Assembly (NCBI GenBank): GCA_018389105.1 | Contig: JACATO010001126.1 | Coordinates: forward strand, 151,001 to 215,000 | Reading direction: 5' to 3' | Origin: Nautilus pompilius | Lineage: Eukaryota > Mollusca > Cephalopoda > Nautilida > Nautilidae | DNA: 64,000 nt | Shown: positions 1-12,930 of the stretch, piece by piece | How the letters are laid out: the number at the start of each line of letters is the position of its first letter | How positions within the stretch are numbered: position 1 is the first letter of the stretch | Notes under the pieces: generated by a model | Told to the model about the DNA's origin: nothing | Database searches by the model: none | The model's input: the letters and a program-made list of their open reading frames with translations, nothing else | Position numbers and translations under genes: made by a program

Positions 1-676
1 TCGTCCTACAAATACCGTAGAAGTATAGCCTTTGTTGTTGTTCATTTACCCGTTTATTTAAAATTTCAGTCTTTAGGTCTCCCAGTCTTCATTATTTTTA
101 GATAAGTATACATTTATTTTATCTAAATGTTAATAAAAAGAATAACAAATGGAATGTGTAAGTTATCTTTATTATTAAAGATTGTTCATTATTATTTTTA
201 ACACAAGAAATATATTTCGTTATTAGCAAATGTTGCTGTTGGAACAAAAGATAGAAGTTATTACCTGCTCCAGCAGAGGGCGTCTGTCTCATCATTTAGT
301 AAGTAGTTATCATATATGTGTGTGTATGCATGTGCGTGCCTTTGTGTGCTACCTTTTGTGCGTGTAATTTCTGGCTATTTCCTGAATTTTAAGAAACTAA
401 TATACAGACTATTCGAGGATTATTAGTATGAACCTGGAAGCTGAGAAAGCCAAAGCAGTTGCATAGATCTGGGCTGCATCACAGCTCTCCATCTCTCGCG
501 TCTTATTTAGCATGTTGCTCTGCAAGCCTTTAAATAGAAATGTCATGTTTACTCAGGCGTAGTGGGAATTGAAGCTGCAGAGAAATTGCAGAAGTTCCTA
601 TTTAAGTGATTACCATAAGTTACACAAGAATAGCTTTACTGCATTATTCTTGCTTGCGCACATAGCCAACCAGCAG

Positions 677-678
<2 letters not shown>

Positions 679-728
<50 letters not shown>

Positions 729-730
729 CC
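679..730. repeat. (CT)n microsatellite
   Basis: A pure CT dinucleotide run of about 46 bases ends in CCCTCCC. It sits in AT-rich intergenic DNA with no gene beside it, and its length is probably polymorphic. Confidence 0.97.
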
Positions 731-2821
731 TGAGCATGCGAGAGGCGCAAAATATCTTCGTTGAGGAATCAAATGACTGTTTCCGCGTTTGAACACAAGC
801 AGGCCACGTACCGCTCTCTTCCTCCCAGAAGTACAGAAAGTTTACCGTTGGTTATGTACGAGATCGAGGGGGGAAGCACAACGATGACTACAAGTGTCGA
901 CCCAACGGGAACCAACTCGCAGCCTCAAACTTTATAAACGAATAAGTTACTTGCTAAGATAACTCACCTTCTTGGTTATTCAAACCAAAATCAATTACTC
1001 TTGTAAACACTAATCGTATACAGAATGTTTAAGAAATGATCGAATGCCTGTTTCCACTGCTTTCAAATACTGCACATTTGTTTCGGTCCACACAACAGAA
1101 AAATAGAATACATCACATATGATTGAGCGTCTACAATAATAAAAATGGAGAAAGTACAATTAGAGTTTTTGCAGCTATTTATTCTAAAAGTGCTTGTGAC
1201 ATAAACAGAGATTTTTATGTCATGCCTTTAGGTCACAATGATTGATATCATACTCTCAGCATACATTCCATCATTTAATCAGAAATTTAAAAAAAAATGT
1301 CGAATTGTTTACATGCAACGATAGAGAAATAAATTTGGAAAATTGCTGTCAACTGTCATTTGCCATGCATGAGATAAAAATAATCAAAAATAGGAAGTCA
1401 GTCTTTATAAAGAATAATAATAAATCTTTCAACATTTTCATTTATACATTTATTTGAAGAGAACTATTAACATTAAAGCACTGAGGTTTTTGTTTATATA
1501 CATATTTGCTTCTTGAATCGCTTCACAGATGATAAAACAGAAACTTATCAGCGATGTTTCATTTGCAGAAATAATGAGGCTATCTCCGCCATTTCCTCAT
1601 CACCTTATTTATTAGTAGTGACTAAGCTAATGGGGCTGTGTTTCGACGATCTTTCCTGATGCAGTCTCCAGGTGTTGCACCTAAAGACTATCTTGAACGA
1701 TGTTGATATGCAATCGGTAATTCTTTGGTAACGGGGTTCTTTAACTTGTACAAGTGGCTGAATTATTCTTAAAGCTGCAATCTTTTGCTGTTTTGATGTC
1801 GTTTCGATATGACGATGTAGTCAGTAATGTTAACAAGTATCGATAGAGTGAATTTGCTGAAATCTTCTAGAAATCACTAATACTAAGTTATTGTTTTTAT
1901 TATTATTATATAGTATTGGTTACATTAAATTTGCTTATCAGTAGACTCCTGGATTCCTTTACATACGTAAGACCGTTTCCATTGCCCGGCTTATGAAATA
2001 AAAAGCAACAAAAACAACAAAAAAACAAACAAAGGGAAATATATGCAAAACAACTTGCTGGAGTTTTTTTTAATTAAGAACAGCAAGCCAAGTAGCACGC
2101 GCGCGAGATCTTATGCCTTCTTGTCAAAAACCGTTTTATGCTTGCAGTGAATACGTAAATGGTAGATCCACTGGGGCGGTATGATCTCGCTTAGAAGTGA
2201 CAGTTACTGTGATAAGACGCAAGGTGGTTTCTTAAGAATTCTCTTGTGTGCGCGTAGTTAAAATAAAGACTGCCTAATACCTGATTCTTACCTGGTGCTT
2301 ACCTCATTGATTCAAAATGTGAACCCGATTTAGGCAGTATACTTACCCTCTACCATCTTTCTGATATTTTAATTACTTTTTTAATCCTAAATTGTATACT
2401 ATAATTTTGTTTAGTTGATTGAAACTACTGTATTCGTTATAAAGATACCAAGAAATATGTCATTTAAAAGCTTCTCAGACTAAGATAATGAAAGTTGTCT
2501 GCAGTCGTGCAATTACGTTCTTGTAAACGATCGTAATCATCATATGCCGTCGTAGAGTCTCGGACTGACAGCCTTGGATCACCTTTATGTTCCAAAAAAA
2601 ATAGAAAAAAAGCATCTAGTGTATGTACTATAGCCGGCTTTTCTTCTTGACGAACTCTGTACTGACTTTATAGGTCTAAAAACGTCTCACATTGGTGAGC
2701 TAGAAAATGGAAGGTGTAGGGTATGAGAATCTTGGTTACCAAGCAAGTAGTTACCTTGGTATGGTAGAAGGTTCTTGAGAGGTGGTCAAAGTGTGGACCA
2801 ATCAAGAGTTCCCTGCAGAGT
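731..2821. other. Intergenic, no gene recognised
   Basis: AT-rich DNA with only short open frames, the longest being 71 codons at 1242-1457 with low-complexity Asn/Ile/Lys composition. The stretch 780-930 is less AT-rich and carries a CTTCCTCCCA-type string that faintly recalls the SINE body found elsewhere in the window, but I could not align it convincingly. I see no splice-bounded exon, RNA gene or transposase homology here. Confidence 0.6.
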
Positions 2822-2972
2822 CTCTACCTAAAAAACCGAAAAACCTACTAAAATTCTTCACTTTTACATGTGAGAGGAAGCCTACGCGTCCGGCCAATGA
2901 AGAAGAAGGAACTATGCCAGGGAGGTACGCCAAAGGGAACCACTACCGATCGGAATTAGAATTTCGGTCCTC
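2822..2972 (-). mobile_element. tRNA-derived SINE, minus strand, diverged copy
   Basis: Read on the minus strand, this copy has a degenerate box-B-like segment near 2950-2970, then TTTGGCGTACCTCCCTGGCA (2915-2934 region), then a GCTTCCTCTCACATGTAAAA block and GAATTTTAGTAGG. The same ordered blocks recur at 3.7, 10.6, 22.5, 58.5 and 62.9 kb. The central block resembles the GGTTTCCTCC...TTCCTCCCAC string common to several animal SINE superfamilies (from memory, V-SINE-like). The head is truncated or eroded and no target-site duplication was identified. The 68-codon open frame on the other strand is a shadow of this repeat. Confidence 0.6.
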
Positions 2973-3689
2973 AGCCACAGTAGTTTAGTATGACTTGCCT
3001 GCCTGGTATGGTGTTGTCGTACTCTTTTTCACTATCTGGGTGCTGATCTTCCTTCCTCATGTAAAAGTAGAGTAGCAATCGGGACATTCGCTTGTGGCTT
3101 TCTACGCTGTGCTCGTGCAACTCGTTTAATATGCAAGCACACTATCTCTAATCCTGTAAGCAAGAAAACGCTTTCTTTCTATTATATATACGATGCAGTA
3201 GTCTCCGAATACCGATCCAGGAATACTTATAGAAATGTATCAGCACGGAAAGGAACTGTATTTTTTATTTTGTTTCAACTATTTTGTCCTTAAAATGTAA
3301 AAGAGAAGTCAAATTTATATTGCCCCATTTGAAATAGTATATATAATTCAATATAAACATCCAATATGCTTGGTTCTTTGTGAATATTCGGTCTAAAAAC
3401 TGTGGCTATAAGTGGTTCTACCTCAATACAGCCATGGCCATTAAACAATGGACAGAAAGACATTTTACACTGCCGTTTACTGTTTAACATTAGTTAAATG
3501 CATAACTCGAAGGTCTGTTCGAAGATCGAACATCTGTTGATGTCTTTAGACTAGATTCTTTGACAAATAGTTAAGCAGGAATGACAGTGACCTTTTCTGT
3601 GGCAAACCAAAATCTACAAGAGAGAAAAGCATTGCCACGATTGTCCGCTACGGAGCGCTGCCAGTTTTGGGCCAAAAGGGATCCGTCAC

Positions 3690-3864
3690 TTTCGTCCATC
3701 AGGAAAATCCTTACTGGAACTCTTCATTTTCTGTGTGTGGCAGAAAACTGGAGAGGCCAAAGAAAACTCACGCAGCCGGCAGGAGTGTAAGAGTAGGAGA
3801 AACCATGTCAGGGAGGCACGCCAAACCGATCCGGCGATCCAACCGGGAATCGGATTCAAACACT
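3690..3864 (-). mobile_element. tRNA-derived SINE, minus strand
   Basis: Second minus-strand copy of the family, about 720 bases from the first. Box-B-like sequence lies at the right end (minus strand GTTTGAATCCGATTCCCGG, 3846-3864). It is followed by GGTTTGGCGTGCCTCCCTGA, CATGGTTTCTCCTACTC, GCTGCGTGAGTTTTC and the GAGTTCCAGTAAGGATTTTC block. The last block matches GCTCCAGTAGGGACTTTC in the 22.5-kb copy. The copy is too diverged to be young. The overlapping short open frames (3581-3790 and 3667-3930) are explained by the repeat and were not called as genes. Confidence 0.65.
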
Positions 3865-3865
3865 C

Positions 3866-5490
3866 AAAAGAATAGTGCTTTAGACCTTATTTCACTGGCC
3901 TTAAGTATCTTCCGATTTGTTAGTACATAGATGTAAGGAAGATCATCCACTGCACAAGGCACGCGTACATGAGTATTAGGAGTGGCAAAAATGTCTACTT
4001 ATAAAACGGCGCTAAACTGAGAAGAGAACTGAAAAAGAAAAAAGGGTTAACTAAATTTGAGGAAACAGAAACAAAGCTGCAAGAAGGTAATGGAATATAT
4101 ATTCCGTTTTATCTGTACCACATACAACACTCTCAATAGACTTTATTCTTTTTAACATTATTTTAATATGTCACAATATGTTCGCTTTAATCGCTTCCAG
4201 TTTTTCACCGAACTACTCGTGAAAAGAAGCATTAAAGAAAAAAACAAACAACATAATTTGAATACTTCTTGCGCTCTAGGGACAAAGTAACAATCCGAAT
4301 TTTATAAATCTCTTAGAAATAAGCAAACAGAACAAGAAAGTAAAAATCAGTTGTTTTAGTTCGACGATGAACTGATTGTTTCGTAAAAAAATCAGTCCTA
4401 AAGGAGAGAATAACGAATATAATTTTTAAAATAGAAAACAAAGCGATGCAGTGCTAAAATATACTTCATCATTTCACTTAAAATTTATCAAAAAAAATTA
4501 CAGAAAATTTTAATGTAAAATATTTTTTTTTCAAATAAAGAGGAAGCCAGGACGCATAAAAGGAAATAGATTCATTGTTGTGATAGATTTTAGCGATTCT
4601 AAAACATCGTCTGGATACGGTTGGTTTGATATTATATTTTGCATTTAAAGTCCCCGGAACGCGTCACTCTCTGAAAAAAAAAAATTTTATTATATTTTCA
4701 TTTGGCTGACGCCTGTATGTGGAAACCGTTTAGCTGATATTTCTGTGTCCTGTTACAAGACTGGCTAGAGAAAACTCAGATACATCAATGTTCCATAGTT
4801 CGAACCGTGGACGTATGGATACATCAAGTTCCTTATTTCGGTGATTCCAGCTCAACTTTAAGCAGTAAAAAAGAAACATGGAACAGTAGTAAAATCCGAC
4901 GACGAACTTCTAGAGAAAAGGGAAATTGGTGCGGTTAAGGTTAGGGTTAAAAAGCTAAAATGGCAAGCCTATGTTGTAAAGCGAAGTAAGATGCAAAATA
5001 GTTTCAAAGTGCTTTATCATCTCTTTGCTTTTATATTATCTCTTTTGGTTTCCCCCTAGTAATTGTAAGAAACTGTCATTAGTTCAAGAGTATTTATTTA
5101 TTTATCCTTTTTTAAAAAAAAAAAATATATTTACTATATAACTGCACCTGTAGCCAAACGAAAAGAAATAGCACAAATTTTCAGCGTTTCATTAATATTT
5201 GTCTTTTTTTCTATCCAAACTCGAGTACAGATAAACGGATTATCTTTCCTTTGTATTTTCTCCGTATAAATTGTTCCAATGTTTTAAATGATGGCAGATT
5301 TTCAAAAGTAAAATCGACCGGGCAAGCAGGGTCAACTTCTGAAACAAACTCCTAAGATTTATGCAAAGATCTGGAAATAAAACACAAAAGAAGAGAAACT
5401 TCGGAATGACTTTTCAAAAAAGAAATTCTTCTTGGTAGTTCGCAGGGGAAATAAGGGCACAGAATTTGCTTTTCATCAAGTATACTGACA
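3866..5490. other. Intergenic AT-rich, no gene
   Basis: Very AT-rich with many A and T homopolymer runs. A GGTTAAGGTTAGGGTTAAA string at about 4936-4954 resembles two telomere-like units but is too short to count as an interstitial telomere. No open frame of interest. Confidence 0.6.
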
Positions 5491-5506
5491 TCAGCGATAT
5501 CAATTT

Positions 5507-5725
5507 CTAAGCTTCTCTTGCAATTTCTTGGCGTAAAGTACGACTTTTGCCTTTTCGATTGTTTCTGAGGGATTCTTGGTTATAGCATTCCAAGATGTAT
5601 TTGATGGTTGTTTTATGACTCCGGCCAAGGCGCCGAACGCCGTTCATCACTTTGCCCTCGCATATCTGTTCGGCCGGTCGGCCGTTTTGGTTTCTGCCCT
5701 TCAGCTGTGACTGAACGTGGAACAT
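5507..5725 (-). pseudogene. Tc1-like transposase N-terminal fragment (paired-type HTH), decayed
   Basis: The 72-codon minus-strand frame carries a pattern typical of the N-terminal helix-turn-helix of Tc1-family transposases. A short GRSHKTTIKYIL stretch looks like the recognition helix, followed by YNQESLRNNRKGKSRTL, which recalls the YxETGSxxNRxxSGRPR linker between the two HTH subdomains. The frame then ends. The expected second HTH and the DDE catalytic region are not readable at lower coordinates. Seen: the motif order. Known: this order is characteristic of Tc1 N-termini. Inferred: a 5' remnant of a dead copy. A chance match remains possible because the segment is short. Confidence 0.4.
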
Positions 5726-5849
5726 CTCGAGCCATCCTGCCGCGCCGTCTACGGCTTCTTGATTTAAACGCCAAACACTTGGCGATTTTCAACTATTACT
5801 ATAGTTTAAGAGCGGATAGCGTACAGTTTGCTTCACTTTAGATTTTTTT

Positions 5850-8800
5850 TAAAAAAAAACAACATATTACCGAGATTTAAAAGTAAAGATAAAATTCAAC
5901 TAATCTCCGTTCGTCATAAAAAAAGAAACACCGTATTGGAGATTGTTTCAATTCCTGCAAGCAGTCGGTACGTTAAAATTTCTGCTTACAATGATGTACG
6001 TTTCCGAAATTTTTTACGAGACAGTTATAATGGACGCAAACTTGAAATTCCCCTATTCAATCCAGCCTAGTAAATGAACATGTGGCGACAACAGCGTTTA
6101 CTTTCCATTAATTTAGTGTTGTTGTTTTTTCACCAATAATTTACCTAAACGAAAGCACCAAATGCTAAGCTAAAGCAGGTGTTCGGTTTTATTGATGCTA
6201 CAGGCCGTAGAATAATAAAAAGAAATAATTTAAATACCAAAATGTTGTAATTCCGTTCAGATTTCACCGCTTCAAAATAAATAAATAATTATGACTTCAC
6301 AAAACTTTAAACTCTGTTTGATTACTGCTTGTATTTTCTTCCACAGCAGCAAGAACAGCTGAAATCCGACAGTCAGAATTATAAATATACCAGCACAGAT
6401 AATGATGGCTCCATGTACAGTTAAATTCCGTTCAGTTGCTGTCAGATTTTAAAACAAAACAAAATCAAATATTTAAATCTTTGAAACAATTGCGTTTTTC
6501 TTTAAGTTCAACTTATTTCGATATGTATACATATGCATCGAAATTTAATATTAATCGTTATTAAATAAGTTTTACCGTCTGTTAATTATAAATTGGCATG
6601 ACTGTACTATCGATGTAAAGTTAACTACATTTTTATACTGTGTGTATATAACAGAAATAGCAAAAAAAGTAATATGACTTAAAAGTGAAATTTCAAAACA
6701 ACTATCTAATTGTACGATTTTGTTCATATGAAGTTTAGCATTGAAGTTTTGTACACATATGCATTTATTACTATGATAAATGATTGCACGCAGCAGCTAA
6801 AGGCTCTTTACAATCTCAGAATATAAACCAAGAGCTTCTCGTTGTATAACGCGCTATCGGTTGCTGACAGTAGTACGTTCTGCTTCTAGTTATTTTATAC
6901 CATATTTTGTTGACAAGAATTTGCTCTGTATTATGCTGACACTTATCAACAAATATTATTCGCTTCGAGTCACCAACAAAGAAAATAGTATGGAACTTTA
7001 TTTTTCTATGATGTGCACTCGCTGATTTTTGCATGTTTAACCCCCTGCTACCGACGCCCCACGCGGCAATCTCCGAAAATACGCACCTGTCTTACCGCAA
7101 ACAAAGTTTATTCTCTGCGCAAGCAAAATTTTTCATGGTTACTGACTTGTCTCCATATATAATTTTCGACCATATGCATAAACAATACATTATTGTACTT
7201 TTATTTGAATTACGGAATGATTGTAAATAAATTTTAATTACGGAAAGAAATGGAATAAAATTACTAAATAATAGACTAAATGTAATACTATCGAGTTAAA
7301 ATTTATGCACGAAGTGGAGAGTACAAAATAAATATACTTTCGAGTACATAGAGAGAGAGAGAGAGAGAGAAGCAAAGCGTGATATGTTGTCGATATTTAA
7401 TTATATTTTTATGTAAATTAAAAGGTACTACCTTAATATTTACAGTTGATCAAATGTAACTCTGCAATAATAAAGCAATAGTGAAACAAATTTTAGTTTC
7501 ATTTATTAAAAAAATATTGCCACTAATCGTATAACATTACTTGATAGCAATAACTGAAAAAGTTTGCATCGATTGCACTTTCTCGGCTCTCAAACTTTGC
7601 TTCAATGAAGATCCAAGTTTTTGAATATGCAGAGAGTATTCAAAGTTAAACAACCTGGCAAATCTGCCTGAATCCTGTTTTAAGATCAGTAAATTATGCT
7701 CGGTTTTCCACTGCCAAGTAGAAAGAACACAGTTCAGCCAGTGTGTTCGAGTGTGTCTGGATACATACTGTAGAAAGATGCTTATGGTTTGATATGAATA
7801 TTATCAGGATGAAAAACAAAAATCGGAGAGAGAGGTGTGGGTTTTATAGTGACAAATGCATTTTTAATGAGTTGAGAAAGTTTAGCTAACGTTGTTTCTG
7901 AGAATTGGTAAGTCACGTACAATTCGGAAAGGTCATTTATGTGTAATCCGTTGACTGAGAATTAAAAAATAACACTTCCTGCTTGAAGATTTCTGGTCAA
8001 GGGTAATTTTGGACGAACTAATAAAATACATATATTTTGTTTGTAAGTGAGAGTTAATTTGTACAATTAGCCAAATTGTTTGCTTTTCTAATGAGTGTAA
8101 ACGATTGCCAAGGATCTTCTGTCCAAACAAATAATTATTCTGAAATAAACTTACAAAAATTTTGCAAAAAAATTTAAGAAATACAAAGAAAACGATTGGG
8201 AAAAATACTTTCGGCTGATACGATTTATTGATGCTAATTTCAGATACTTTATTCTTTAAGTAACAAAACATTATTTTGTTACATGCTACACTATGGAAAA
8301 TGAAATCTGAATTTAACTAATCGAAAATTTAAAGATGGAATAAAAAATACAGCAAAACCGCGCTTACATTAGCTATCTTCTCTCATTTGGAAATTATATG
8401 TAAAATTATAAAATTTTAGTAAATCATTGTTAAAATCAAAAACCACTTGTTTTAATATGATGCGCGAACATAACTATTTTAAAAAATTCATTATAAAAGT
8501 ATGTTGCTAATATTTTTTTCTAATATAATAAACATATTTTTATATCAACGATATTTAGTTTCTGTTTGCAATTTTAACGTAGCTGAAAATATTTGTTAAA
8601 ATATTGCAAATTATTGCAATTAATATTCAATCCGGTGCTTCTTGGATAAATTGTGCAATTCATTGTTCAGGAAGATATCTTGCTGTTTGAAAACAAATGA
8701 AGACATTATATACGAATGTATTAATTGATCGTATTGGTTATTTTCCCCTGTGATGACATACCGTTCTTTTATTCCATTTGTTTGTCTTCCTCTTTTTCAC

Positions 8801-8895
8801 GATATTTTACTGAACATTTTTTGCAAAGTTTCTGACGTCCTGTCTCTTCCGAGCTCATTCAAGCCGCTTTATAAATTTTTAATGGCCTTCCATTT
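5850..8895. other. Intergenic AT-rich, no gene
   Basis: Extremely AT-rich with a 20-base GA microsatellite at 7351-7370. A 112-codon minus-strand frame (7933-8271) is dominated by Phe/Ile/Lys/Ser with no recognisable motif and fits a chance frame in T/A-rich DNA. No transposase, SINE or RNA gene was recognised. Confidence 0.55.
7351..7370. repeat. (GA)n microsatellite
   Basis: Ten uninterrupted GA units in intergenic DNA. Confidence 0.95.
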
Positions 8896-8897
8896 GG

Positions 8898-8962
8898 GGT
8901 GATAGTTCAGTGTGGCTCAAACGCTTCTATTGTCTGCGCACGGGATTCAGATCAGGACCCTA
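8898..8962 (+). other. tRNA-like sequence, possible SINE head or tRNA pseudogene
   Basis: GGTGATAGTTCAGTGTGG (8898-8916 region) resembles a Pol III box A. GGGATTCAGATCAGGACC, about 35-40 bases downstream, resembles a degenerate box B, and the spacing is right for a tRNA. I see no acceptor stem and no SINE body after it. The same DNA read on the minus strand gives a short GPDLNPV string that recalls the Tc1 catalytic block, so the alternative is a tiny Tc1 remnant. Both readings are weak. Confidence 0.3.
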
Positions 8963-9159
8963 AATAAGCCATCGTAACAGGAAGGAAACGGGTGTTGTGA
9001 GCTTTTATTTGCTATCGAACAGTAAGCTCCCTTTTGACGCAGGATGTCGTTGTAGTAATTGAAAATCAAATTATTTAAGGTAACGACAGATTTATAATTC
9101 ATTAGACATTATCTGGCCTACAATATATCTAGTATCACATGGTGTGATTTAACACGAAC

Positions 9160-9190
9160 AAATAAATTAAAATTAAAATTAAAATTTTAT
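9160..9190. repeat. (AAAATT)n short tandem repeat
   Basis: About four units of an AAAATT-type hexamer in AT-rich DNA. Minor low-complexity feature. Confidence 0.8.
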
Positions 9191-9564
9191 TTCTTTTTAA
9201 ACTGCAATTATTTATTAACTACTAAAACATTTAAAAGAATACGATATATGAAAATTAAAATGCTTCTGCTGCGTTTATCTGCAATAGAAAATATCTATAT
9301 TTTATTATAGAGCACAGAAATCAGAATTATGCACAAAATGGATGAAGTTACATTTTTTTAAAAACGCCTATTGCTTCAGTGTTTTTTCAGCTCAAATTAC
9401 TATATTTAAAGCTGTAAAATCTGTCTTATAAACGTCTTAGTATAATTTGACCTGATAATTTGACGTGATTTTGTCTCAACAGAAAAATATGCAAAACAAA
9501 CAACAATGAATAACTTTTTGAGATTCAGGTGAAATAAGTTTAGACATAGTTATGTTCTGTCTAT

Positions 9565-9696
9565 GCTTTATGAGGACAATAAACTCAAATTCATGACGTA
9601 ATCCTAACGTTTTATGAGGACAATAAACTCAAATTCATGACGTAACCTTAATGCTTTATGAGAACAATGAACTACCATCTTTGACGTTACCATAAA
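9565..9696. repeat. 44-bp tandem repeat, three copies
   Basis: Three head-to-tail units start at 9565, 9609 and 9653, exactly 44 bases apart. Units one and two are almost identical (GCTTTATGAGGACAATAAAC followed by TCAAATTCATGACGTAA). Unit three is more diverged (AGAACAATGAACTACCATC, TTGACGTTACC). Each unit contains a TGACGTAA or TGACGTTA core, similar to CREB/ATF-type sites. No gene is adjacent, so a regulatory role is speculative. An ordinary minisatellite is the default reading. Confidence 0.9.
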
Positions 9697-9699
9697 TGT

Positions 9700-10550
9700 T
9701 AGGGACTGGTCATATAAAACGTGGCAGCTAGAGGTAAAACAAAATGAAGATGAAGAGAAAAGAGCTTTATGTGCTAAGAAAATGTTAGCTAGCAAAACAT
9801 TTACTTGCAGATCGCTGCGGTTGCATTGTTTTGTGCTTATGAGTCAATTATCAATGGGCCGAAAGCAAGAAGTATCTACTTCGTCGATTAGGAAAAAAAA
9901 TGCCTCCAAGCGATGAGAGGCACTCGAAGGTCAAGGTCTGTGTCATCCATAACTGACTTAGCTCTGCGACTCAACCGTCTTGGTTTCATTTCAGCAAGTC
10001 AGGTAATACGTGAAGTCTCCGATTTTTCCTCACATGTCCTCAAAACGAGAATAAAATTTAATAAAAGAACAACATTAAAATCTAACCCGACCATTCGGGC
10101 AGATCGGGGCTAGTTGTTGTTACAGTGGATAGTTGTTGTTGCAACATCAGTAATTCTTAATTAAAACCATAATCTGCGTAATATGCTGGACCTTTTACGA
10201 TTATAAGTCATCTGTACGTTTAATTATGCATTATTGGTCCTGTAAGAGCTTAACGCTGTTGCATACTAGCCCCAGTCCTCCCTATACAAGACTGGGAGAA
10301 AAGAACAGTTGTATTACTTTTTCTCCAGGATTCTCCCCAGGTATCATGGCTATAAAGCAGACACTTGTGAAAACAGTTGAATTATTATTAATATAAGGGC
10401 AGAAAAGGAATACATTCCGATCTGCAGCTACTGATTTTAACGATATACTTCCTGGTAGACTCGTATCTAAGTCAGTTTGTAAACACACTAAAGTACTTTT
10501 TAAAAAAAGACGTTAACTGGCAAAGTAAAAGATGAGGAAAAAAATAATTT
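9700..10550. other. Intergenic, no gene
   Basis: Mixed composition with no feature I can support. The open frames at 9913-10113 and 10282-10488 (66 and 68 codons) show no motif. Confidence 0.5.
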
Positions 10551-10551
10551 T

Positions 10552-10765
10552 GGTTAGCCGACGCCCGGTCGATTCAGCTCGATACCCGATCGTGGTACGT
10601 ACCTACCTGCATGGTTTCTTCCTGCTTTTCCTCACCAACCGGTCGGATAGATAGGTATGCTGGAGAAGTTCCGGGTCCTCCTCCTCCCACCACCCCTGGC
10701 GGAGGATACGCACTCAACCGTAGCTTTACGCTCTCCTCACCATAGCTGTCTCCCTGTAGACGTTA
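10552..10765 (+). mobile_element. tRNA-derived SINE, plus strand
   Basis: A box-B-like GCTCGATACCCG (10577-10588) is followed by GTACGTACCTACCTGCATGG, TTTCTTCCTGCTTTTCCTCACC, and then a body rich in CTCC and CGGAGG strings. It ends in CCCTGTAGACGTTA. The 22.5-kb copy also ends in TTGTAGACGTTA, so this is probably the true 3' end of the family. The 5' part of the tRNA head (box A) is not evident. The block order matches the minus-strand copies at 2.8, 3.7 and 46.3 kb. Confidence 0.65.
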
Positions 10766-12928
10766 CATGGTATCTTTGAATTTACCGAAAATGTCTCCAC
10801 AATTCAGTTTCTGTAACTAATGCACGAGCTTCGTAAATATTAGTTGAATTGCCTTTCTCTTTACATTCCGGCGAGAGGCATTTAAATTCAGTTTTAACAT
10901 TATGCAGTTTTTGTTTTGCTTTGACTTCGTGTTTTAAAACAACATTCGTGAACAACTTTAAATTGTTGGCACTGTTCGCACTGAAGAATGAATTCCGGGA
11001 TGAAGCCACTTTTTTGACAGATAAAAACAGGAAAGAATGGAAATGGACAAACACAAGAACCAGCAAAATGTCCAACAATTTTTTCTTTCTTTAAAAAAAA
11101 ATAAAAAAATTCAGAAAGCTTGCAGACTAATACAAACTTATCCAAGTCGGGTATCAAAGACAATACAGGTGGGAAAATAATAATCGATCGGGTTTAGAAA
11201 CGTGAGAAACATTAAAGTTTTAAAAAAGGAAAAAAACAAAAAACAATAACATTTATTGTCACTTAAACCCAAAATTGAAAGTAAAAGAATAAGAATCGCA
11301 ACTTTAAAGCGACTGATGGTGCCTTATAAAAGTAAATTTCTAAATTTGCTTATCTATCGTAGCTATTTATCGCAGCTATTTCCACTTTAAACGCAAACCT
11401 TTAATCAAAAAAGACGGCGCTCGCACGTCTTACATACCTTTTCATTTAGTTAACGCCTGTATCTGCTAAAGAATCTAAGTGATAAAATCGCTATAAAAGT
11501 CTGGATGCGATTACAATTTTATTAGGTAAATAGCATGCTGATAATTTTAAGTATTTCTCCATAAATGATGATAATGCGAATAATTATATGGCATATGCAT
11601 AAAGCCGAGTTTTATGAGGTTTATTTCTCTTTTCATCGATGGTGATAACAGCGGGACAGATTTTGAGTCTCTTATGTAGGCCGCCTGCGGCGAGATCTTC
11701 GGAGTGCGCCATGTTTCAAGAATACCACAAAGTACGTATTAAACGTTACATAAGAATACACCTAGACAGACCTCCCCTACGGTGTTAACGGGAAAGTGGC
11801 CAACTGTGAGGATTCGCAAAATCTACAGTAGAGCAACAGCCTAAGATAGCACACACGTATGCGAACAATCTTAGAATGAGACAGGGCTCAAGTTTAAATG
11901 GTTCCTGTGCAATAATAGAAGAATGATTTTGTTTTTTTCACGAATAAAATATTATTGTGTTTATTCCGTAAAAATTTTTTTAAAAAGGGGGGCCATACTA
12001 GTGTGAGGGCAAAAAATATATTTATCTTACTTACGTCCCACGTCTTATTTTTGATATTTTAGTGTAACTTCGAGTTTTCTACAAAATAAAGGATGCGTGA
12101 AGTGAGACCAGTTAAGCGATGAAGGAAGGAGCAGATGAAAGCTGCATTTTTAAAATAAAATCTCTTCTTGGCATGAAAATTAAACATATCCTCAAAAACA
12201 AACAATGGATGATAAATAATAAGAAAAACAAAAAAACAACAAGAAAATTGAGTGAATATATATATAAAATAAATAATTTTTTATAGAAAGCTAGTTAGAA
12301 TTGAAATTTAAATAAATGTTTAAAATAGATATTTCAGCAATAAATAATATTAATGATAATGATTCTAATGAGAATAAACGATTTTAAGATATTTGAAATT
12401 AAAGAAAAGTTCTGTATCAAGCAAACTTTTGTTAAGTTAAAAACATCTTTAATTAATATTTTCATTGCTATTTTTGCAGTTTTGTTTGAATATCATTTTT
12501 ATTCTTCTGAATATTTTTAAAATACAAGAATTAACAGACTCATTTAAAAATAAGTAAAATAATTGTTTCTTTTAAAAAATATTATTAGCTAATATTCTGT
12601 GATAATCTAACGTTTTGTGTTTTAACGAACGAAAGATTTCAGCTGCTCATTCTCTGGAATAGCTGCGAGCCATGAACCTGCCCATAGGCAGATAACTGAT
12701 AAGTAAATGAATTCTGTAATGCAAGTCACAGCTGCATTTCCAAAATCGATTTGCAAATATGAAGTACAAATACACACGGATTGGCTAGTTTGGCGATGCT
12801 CAAGCCACTGACTGCCAAGATTTCTTTTAAGAATTCCAGCACAGTTGGAGAAAGCTATTCTGCGAAAGAAAACTGGAAAACCACAACTGCGGCTTGAAGC
12901 CGATTCACATTTTCACAAGGGAGAGTTA
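10766..12928. other. Intergenic, no gene recognised
   Basis: Two overlapping minus-strand frames (10782-11078, 98 codons; 10900-11163, 87 codons) contain several Cys residues (CEQCQQF) and look less random than their surroundings, but I do not recognise a family and no intron-exon structure supports them. The 11.7-12.9 kb part is AT-rich and empty. A GC-richer patch at 11680-11830 was not identified. Confidence 0.5.
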
Positions 12929-12929
12929 T

Positions 12930-12930
<1 letters not shown>

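Noticed and set aside
4936-4954. GGTTAAGGTTAGGGTTAAA, telomere-like
   Set aside because: Only about two to three imperfect units; expected by chance in AT-rich DNA.
7933-8271. 112-codon minus-strand frame
   Set aside because: Biased to Phe/Ile/Ser/Lys, no motif, in very AT-rich DNA; best explained as chance.
10782-11163. Cys-containing overlapping minus-strand frames
   Set aside because: The CEQCQQF string suggested a zinc finger, but spacing of Cys/His does not fit a known finger and the two frames compete for the same DNA.
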